From contig CM063510.1 in the NCBI GenBank assembly GCA_032207245.1, forward strand, positions 52,380,993 through 52,444,992: 64,000 bases of DNA, written 5' to 3'. Under the pieces are notes generated by a model. The model made no database searches, was not told the DNA's origin, and worked only from the letters and a program-made list of their open reading frames with translations. Positions 59,057-64,000 of this stretch are shown piece after piece. The translations under genes and the position numbers were made by a program. Numbering within the stretch: the first letter of the stretch is position 1; the number at the start of each line of letters is the position of its first letter. Source of the DNA: Pardosa pseudoannulata. Taxonomy: Eukaryota; Arthropoda; Arachnida; Araneae; Lycosidae.

Positions 59057-61334
59057 AAAAACGTTTTATTTTCTTCAACATAAATACATACCAATATTAA
59101 AAACAAAATCGTGAGACATTCTTAAAACATTACTAATCTACAATATATTTATACCAAGTATTAATTTTACGGATGATTTTATGAGTTAGAGATATAAAAT
59201 ACTAGTACCATACTTTTTAATTTTTAGTAATCCAAACTTTTAATATTGCAATTTTTCATAGATAATTTTTAATACTTTTTAAGTAACTCTTAAATAATAA
59301 TGAGTTTTTGGTATATTGAACTCTTATTTAACTCTTTCAGTATTTTCGATATATTATTATCACATTTTTAGACATTTTACATACTTTACGTTTTAATGAT
59401 TTTTTACTACATTTTTCAAGACGTTAAATTTTATTACATCTTTTATGATTATTTACAAATGGTTTTGCAATATGGTTTGATGTTTAGTCTTAAAAATGTA
59501 TAACAGGTTTACAAGTTTAATATTAATAATTCAACACGGTGACTAATTACTAAATTATTCAAACATTTTAAGGAATATTATAAGAGTTTTATTATTTGAG
59601 AATGGAAGGGCAGGGGTCACTAGTTTGTGAGCTAACAGGAAGGCTAGGTAAGCCCGGTCAAGACAAAAACCCATACCTGCTTGAACATACAGTTTATTTG
59701 TATATTTATTAGACCTTTATGTTTATAAACAGTTTAATCTCAGACGTTAATAAGCGGAAATCTTTGGCCTACATGTACTCCGTCACTGATTGTGTATACT
59801 ATATAGTATTTTCACCCGAGTTATATTTGTATTCAAAGTTTTAGATGGACTGGATACAGAATGCAAGTTAAATTTCAAGTAAAACATTTGGACTGGTAAT
59901 ACATAAAAACATTTGAATGTTCAGTATAATTCTATTTACTCTTTGAAAAGCATAAAATGGCTTGGTTTGGTTTGGAACACTACAATCTAGTATTTAACGA
60001 AATTTGATGCTTCAAAATGCTTTATAAACTTAATTAACCCAAAAGTTATACGCAATCTTCAAAACAGATCATTTTATTTTAAAATTTGCATGGCTATGTA
60101 ACATTAAGTGGGGTTCATATATGATATTAATGAACAATAATTAAGTAATAATACAATAAAATAAATTAGCATTTTTTAAACCATGAAACATTTCAAAGTT
60201 TCTTCGAATAGGTAGAGAAACTGACATTTTATACATAAATATATTATTCAGCTTCTTACATTATTTTTTAAGGACTCATGACATCTTAAACATTAAAATC
60301 AAATCAAATCAGAAGATGAGTTAAATAATTAAATGATTTAATATTATGCTGCATGACATCTTCAGGAGACAGTTCTTGACATCTTGGATAAAAATTGTCA
60401 TAATCTGCATTGACACATGAAATGACTAACGCCTCCAAGTTGTCATGTGATAAAGTCTTAATTTAAATTCAAGTAAACTTATAGGATTGGCACAGGACAC
60501 AAACAGAAAGGAAAAGTATAAAATGGTGTTCATACAGATAAATGTCATTTTAACTTTAAAATCTAACAATTTAATCTATTTAAATCTAACTAAATTAGAG
60601 TCTAACATAAAAATGTTTTATTTGTATATTCCTGTAAACATACTGATTTGTCAAATTTACAATAACGACTTACCACCTGTATTTTAAAACTAAAAATTAA
60701 AGTTTTACATAACGGCTAGATGATTAAAAGGTGACTTCAAAACTAAAATTTTGTTGAAAATCAAGTTTACACTATTTTTGATATCTTACAATAAGAACTT
60801 AATAAGATGCCTTACTAGGTAATGGAGATGGTTAAAATGAGAATTCGACTGAAGAAGAGTAAGTTAGTTTTCCAGGTAAATGCGTTAGTTGGGCTAATTT
60901 TTCTGTTATTTTCTTACGTCCCTTGCCACCTGTGGAATATGGTATTAACTGTATGCTAACATACACCATTAATCCACCAGAGAAATGTACGATTTATTTT
61001 CGGATTTTGAAATTTCAAGTAAGATAAACCGCTAATCTTTAAAAGACTATATTTTAAAGTAATCATTGTAAAAAAAACTAAAATTAACCCCGTCATGCAC
61101 AATAAGGGATTATGATATTTATTCATTTCATGTGCTATTGTAGACTTTGTTCAGTCTACCTCGTCAAGAGGTGTTGTAAGAAGACGCTGTGTGATATAAT
61201 AGTATATTACTCAAATGCTTTACTCGTGCGTCGATTCTGTTTTGTTTACAATGTTCATGATGCTCCTACTCCCATATAGTTAACGTTATCAACAACAAAG
61301 TTGCTTTCACAAATCATTAAACTAGAAAGAAAGG
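59057..61334. other. 2.3 kb of AT-rich DNA with one SINE scrap
   Basis: A SINE tail of ~35 bp ('ggcttggtttggtttggaac') lies at 59962. 61090 has 'ttaaccccgtcatgc', which looks like a TTAA-element end without partner. No genes seen. Confidence 0.5.
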
Positions 61335-61404
61335 CATTGGTTTCGGACTTTATGGTCTACCTTTTGAAACACGAAGGATAATGAGACTGGGACTTACTGC
61401 TTAA
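61335..61404 (-). mobile_element. SINE, left (tail) half, split by TTAA elements
   Basis: 'ggtttcggactttatggtct' to 'gggacttactgcttaa'. The SINE continues at 62172 with 'ttaaagccgatttc'. The break is exactly at the SINE's internal CTTAAAG, the TTAA target. Confidence 0.92.
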
Positions 61405-61933
61405 CCCTTTGAGGGGCACCCACAGAAACTCTTTGGTTTTCAATGAAATTAGTTTATAAATGTTACCTATGGATCTTTTAAATATGAAGTATGTGAAAAA
61501 TAAATTATATTACTTGCGGAATAAGCAAGGAGTAATTTGATTGCGTAATCACCTTCCTTGGAACAAAATGAAAAGGACACATTTTTTTTAATAATATTGA
61601 AAAAATACCTAATAATTTTTATTAAAAGGGTATATAAATCAAACAGATAAGAAATTTGTACGTGAAGTTTAAATCGGTACTTTTATTTTAAAGTCTTAAC
61701 TTTGAAAAATCGAGAATTTTTGCTTTTAGGATCGGGTTTTGATAAAGCTTGATTCTAAAAGAAGATTTTGACAGGAATAATTAAAAAAAAAAAAAAAAAA
61801 AAAAAAGGAAAAAAATTAAGTGTCGGTGGTTTCATGAAAAAATTGAAAATCAAAAACTTTTTTTTGCTATATAAATCAGAGAAAAAAAGTTTTAACAACC
61901 GGTATATTATATATACCAGTGCCCTTCAAAGGG
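61405..61933. mobile_element. TTAA-type element family F3
   Basis: A 529-bp element flanked by TTAA at 61401-61404 and 61934-61937. Left end CCCTTTGAGGGGCAC; inverted right end GTGCCCTTCAAAGGG; one mismatch in 15. The interior is AT-rich, with an A24 run at 61783-61806 and no transposase remnant. 'accggtatat' and 'atataccagtg' form a palindrome near the right end. Confidence 0.88.
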
Positions 61934-61937
61934 TTAA

Positions 61938-62171
61938 CCCCATGAGGACCAACAAGTAAATGCTAGACGAGTCGACAGTTGTGAAAACAGTTGCCGTTTA
62001 CGCCATCTAGTAATTAAATCTAGCATTTAAAATTAAAATAAAACGTTCAGATCTCCGATTACGCTTCGCTGGTCTCTCAATATCAACAGCTAATCATTGC
62101 GTGGAAGTGACGCTGGACGGATAAGAGTGAAATCGCTGCTTCGCGTATACTAGACGTTCGTCGCGAAGGAA
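61938..62171. mobile_element. TTAA-type element F3b, directly abutting F3
   Basis: Lies between TTAA at 61934-61937 (shared with F3) and TTAA at 62172-62175. Left end CCCCATGAGGACCAAC; inverted right end CCTTCGCGACGAACG; the similarity is only partial. 'gctagacgagtcgac' near the left end and 'ctagacgttcgtcgc' near the right are related motifs. Distinctly GC-richer than F3. Confidence 0.65.
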
Positions 62172-62278
62172 TTAAAGCCGATTTCAAATGGTAACTAACA
62201 TTCAATCCACAGTGGGTTTCGAACCCACGAATTCCGGTACCGAAGATCAGCGCCCTAATCATTCGGCCATTATTCGGA
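62172..62278 (-). mobile_element. SINE, right (tRNA head) half
   Basis: Continuation of 61335-61404. Box B 'ggtttcgaacccac' and head 'ctaatcattcggccattatt' are present. Confidence 0.92.
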
Positions 62279-62500
62279 TGAAAGAATCATATTGAAAGCA
62301 GTGTTCACTATACTTTTAATGTCGAACAGCGAATTAGGAACTGTTCAATATTTAACTCCTACAAACTCTAAATTTAGGTCAAATAACAGAAAAAATATTT
62401 GTTTCAAATGTTGTATAACAGTCCAAATCTAAAAATAAAATGTAAACTTTCTTAGCTTGATGATAACTTTTTAGGTGAACCAAGATAAATATATTTCGGA

Positions 62501-62680
62501 TTGTTTGGTTTGGTTTGGAGCGCTACGGTCTACTGTTTTGCACACGAGGGCTAATGAGACAGGGACCTACTGCTTAAAGCCGATTCCGAATGGCTACGAA
62601 CATCCATGCCATAGTGGGATTCGAACCCACGAACTCCGGTACCGTCGATCAGCGCCCTAACCAATCGGCCAGCATTCGGC
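62501..62680 (-). mobile_element. tRNA-derived SINE, young copy with 11-bp target-site duplication
   Basis: TATATTTCGGA at 62490-62500 and 62681-62691. The box B complement is at 62617-62627 and the box A complement CCAATCGGCCA at 62661-62671, both perfect. Three TTTGG units make up the tail. With 38856 and 63685 it is among the least diverged copies. Confidence 0.95.
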
Positions 62681-62982
62681 TATATTTCGGACGGAAATTA
62701 CAAATATTTGCATACCAAGGGGTTATAAGAAGATGTCATTTCGTTTAAGTTCAGTTGTAGCTGAAATTTCTCATACGAATTACAGTACTCTTTGAATCCT
62801 TACATATGTTTCATATATCTTTTACTAAAGAGTTCAGAAGAGTTAGGTTTTAAAAATGTATCAACAATAACGAAGAATTAAAAATTTCGACGTTGATGGG
62901 TAAAAGTAGACTCGTGTCCCAAGATATAAATTTATCCATCATTTACATAGTTTTAAAAGTAACATTCCGTTTCTTTTCTTTC

Positions 62983-63300
62983 TTAATGAGCGACAAAAGT
63001 CGTTTCCCTTTCCCGGTTTTCGAAGGACGGTTTGAGAGAAGGATGTAGCGGAGGCGACGGTCCGAGAGACCTCCCCCATCCGGTGCGCGCCCGGTGTTCC
63101 CGGATCGATGTTCCGGCTGGCGCCCTTGCGTCGCTTGACTTTGACCGGGGACACCCCGCGATCGATGATGTCATCGGTACGACCCGCGAATCAAAAACTT
63201 CTCACACTCTGGAGCCACTTCCCTCCCACCCATTGTCTCAGGGAAAGACTCCGATGTCACCAGTTAATGACAGAAAAAAAAAATTTCCGCGATGGATACT
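62983..63300. other. CpG-rich island, possible exon or promoter remnant
   Basis: About 300 bp with many CG dinucleotides in a genome region otherwise nearly free of them. On the minus strand the frame through 63170-62940 uses mostly G or C at third positions ('VSPVKVKRRKGASRNIDPG', 'GAHRMGEVSRTV'). Three overlapping frames on both strands stay open. No known domain, TATA box or clear splice sites. It may be a first exon, an rDNA spacer piece or a GC-rich transposon. Confidence 0.4.
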
Positions 63301-63684
63301 GTAGATTAAAAATGATAGGTGTCCGTTATGCCACATCGGGACATTTTAAAAACTGCGATTTTTCCATTTTATAGGAATTTTTACTGCTTGGTTAAGCGAG
63401 CATAAATTTAAAATGTATGTGATACCCGGTATATTCTGAAAGTTGAAACATGCAGCAAGTGACAAATACGTGACCTTTCAATGCACTTAAAAATGGGAGT
63501 TTTTAAAATTGGAAACAATGATGTTATAAAATCACAATCTATATTTAAGAAAAAGTATAATGCACACACTTAATTGTTTAGTTATTCTCCCGAAACATAT
63601 AATTAGTAGTTTTAGATTTAATTAATAATAATTTAATAATGTGTATAATTTTCAAATATTGGAAATAAATCTGAAATTTTAAGG

Positions 63685-63858
63685 TTTGGTTTGGAGTGCT
63701 ACGGTCTGCTTTTTGCAACACTAGGGCTAATGAGACCGGAACCTACAGCTTAAAGCCGATTCCGAACCTCTACGAACATTCATGCCACAGTGGGATTCGA
63801 ACCCACGAACTCCGGTACCGAAGGCCAACACCCTAACCAATCGGCCATCGTTCTGCAA
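63685..63858 (-). mobile_element. tRNA-derived SINE with 12-bp target-site duplication
   Basis: GAAATTTTAAGG at 63673-63684 and 63859-63870. The copy is close to consensus, 174 bp, with both pol III boxes readable on the minus strand. Confidence 0.95.
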
Positions 63859-63870
63859 GAAATTTTAAGG

Positions 63871-64000
63871 AATAATAATAACATAAAGTGTTAAATAATA
63901 TAATTACAATAACTTATTTTATGGTTACTTTTTAGAATACAATTTTAGCGTCACACTATAATACTTGTGTGTCACTAAGAGCCTTTTAAATATTGTTCCT
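63871..64000. other. Window end, nothing recognised
   Basis: AT-rich sequence without features up to the edge. Confidence 0.5.

Noticed and set aside
62611..62672. tRNA gene suggested by perfect boxes A and B
   Set aside because: The acceptor and anticodon arms do not form a tRNA, and the sequence is the head of a SINE with target-site duplications.

Overview
This window looks like intergenic or intronic DNA from a large, very AT-rich eukaryotic genome. Diverged transposon relics, long (TA)n microsatellites and tRNA-derived SINEs dominate, and I found no intact protein-coding gene. The repeat mix (tRNA-SINE, piggyBac-type TTAA elements, Tc1-like elements, Helitrons, BEL/Pao-like fragments) fits an arthropod. 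A chelicerate such as a spider is my guess, but nothing here proves it. No bacterial operon, rRNA, CRISPR array or functional tRNA was recognised.

The commonest repeat is a ~170-185 bp tRNA-derived SINE. About 20 copies or fragments are present, seven with clear target-site duplications. The most striking theme is the number of unrelated inverted-repeat elements inserted at TTAA, the piggyBac signature. F1 has 3 copies (TIR CCCCTTCCGGT), F2 has 1 (inner motif GAGCCAATTTGACTCAT), and F3 (CCCTTTGAGGGGCAC) sits in tandem with F3b inside one SINE. F4 has 6 copies (CACATTGTRTGYGGG), F5 has 1 plus a fragment (CCCTTAATTTGAC), and F6 (CCCACTGAACGG) is nested in a long-TIR element. A further candidate lies at 47227-47691. 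F1 and F2 still encode remnants of the cysteine-rich C-terminal domain of piggyBac transposase, so they are internally deleted derivatives of autonomous elements.

Other mobile DNA: a Helitron-like family (A|TC...CTAG|T ends, terminal hairpin with compensatory changes) whose 3' part resembles BEL/Pao reverse transcriptase; one nearly full-length dead Tc1-like element with TIRs and a TA duplication (25852-27071) and a second Tc1 fragment (29740-30290); a 339-bp Harbinger-like MITE with perfect 16-bp TIRs (54198-54536); and a 940-bp element with ~210-bp inverted arms (2235-3174).

Layout: 0-3.2 kb holds duplicated flanks, SINEs, a Helitron end and the long-TIR element. 5-9 kb has SINE, F4, and a ~344-bp tandem array with F1. 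11-15.4 kb has ~540-bp and ~163-bp arrays with F1. 16-18.7 kb is a ~635-bp tandem duplication, one copy holding F4. 21.4-23.7 kb has a Helitron and a 245-bp triplication. 25.5-30.3 kb has F5, two Tc1 relics, a (TA)n tract and F1. 33-35.5 kb is a ~1.25-kb tandem duplication carrying F4. 36-39.7 kb has (TA)n tracts, a Helitron/SINE composite and F2. 41.8-46.1 kb has 178-bp and ~350-bp arrays, F4 and a 26-bp minisatellite. 51.4-54.9 kb has F4 with a GC-richer insert and two Helitrons with a MITE. 58.8-64 kb has SINEs, a hAT-like scrap, nested TTAA elements and a GC island. Several insertions can be read against empty paralogous sites in the same window, so a relative history can be worked out directly.
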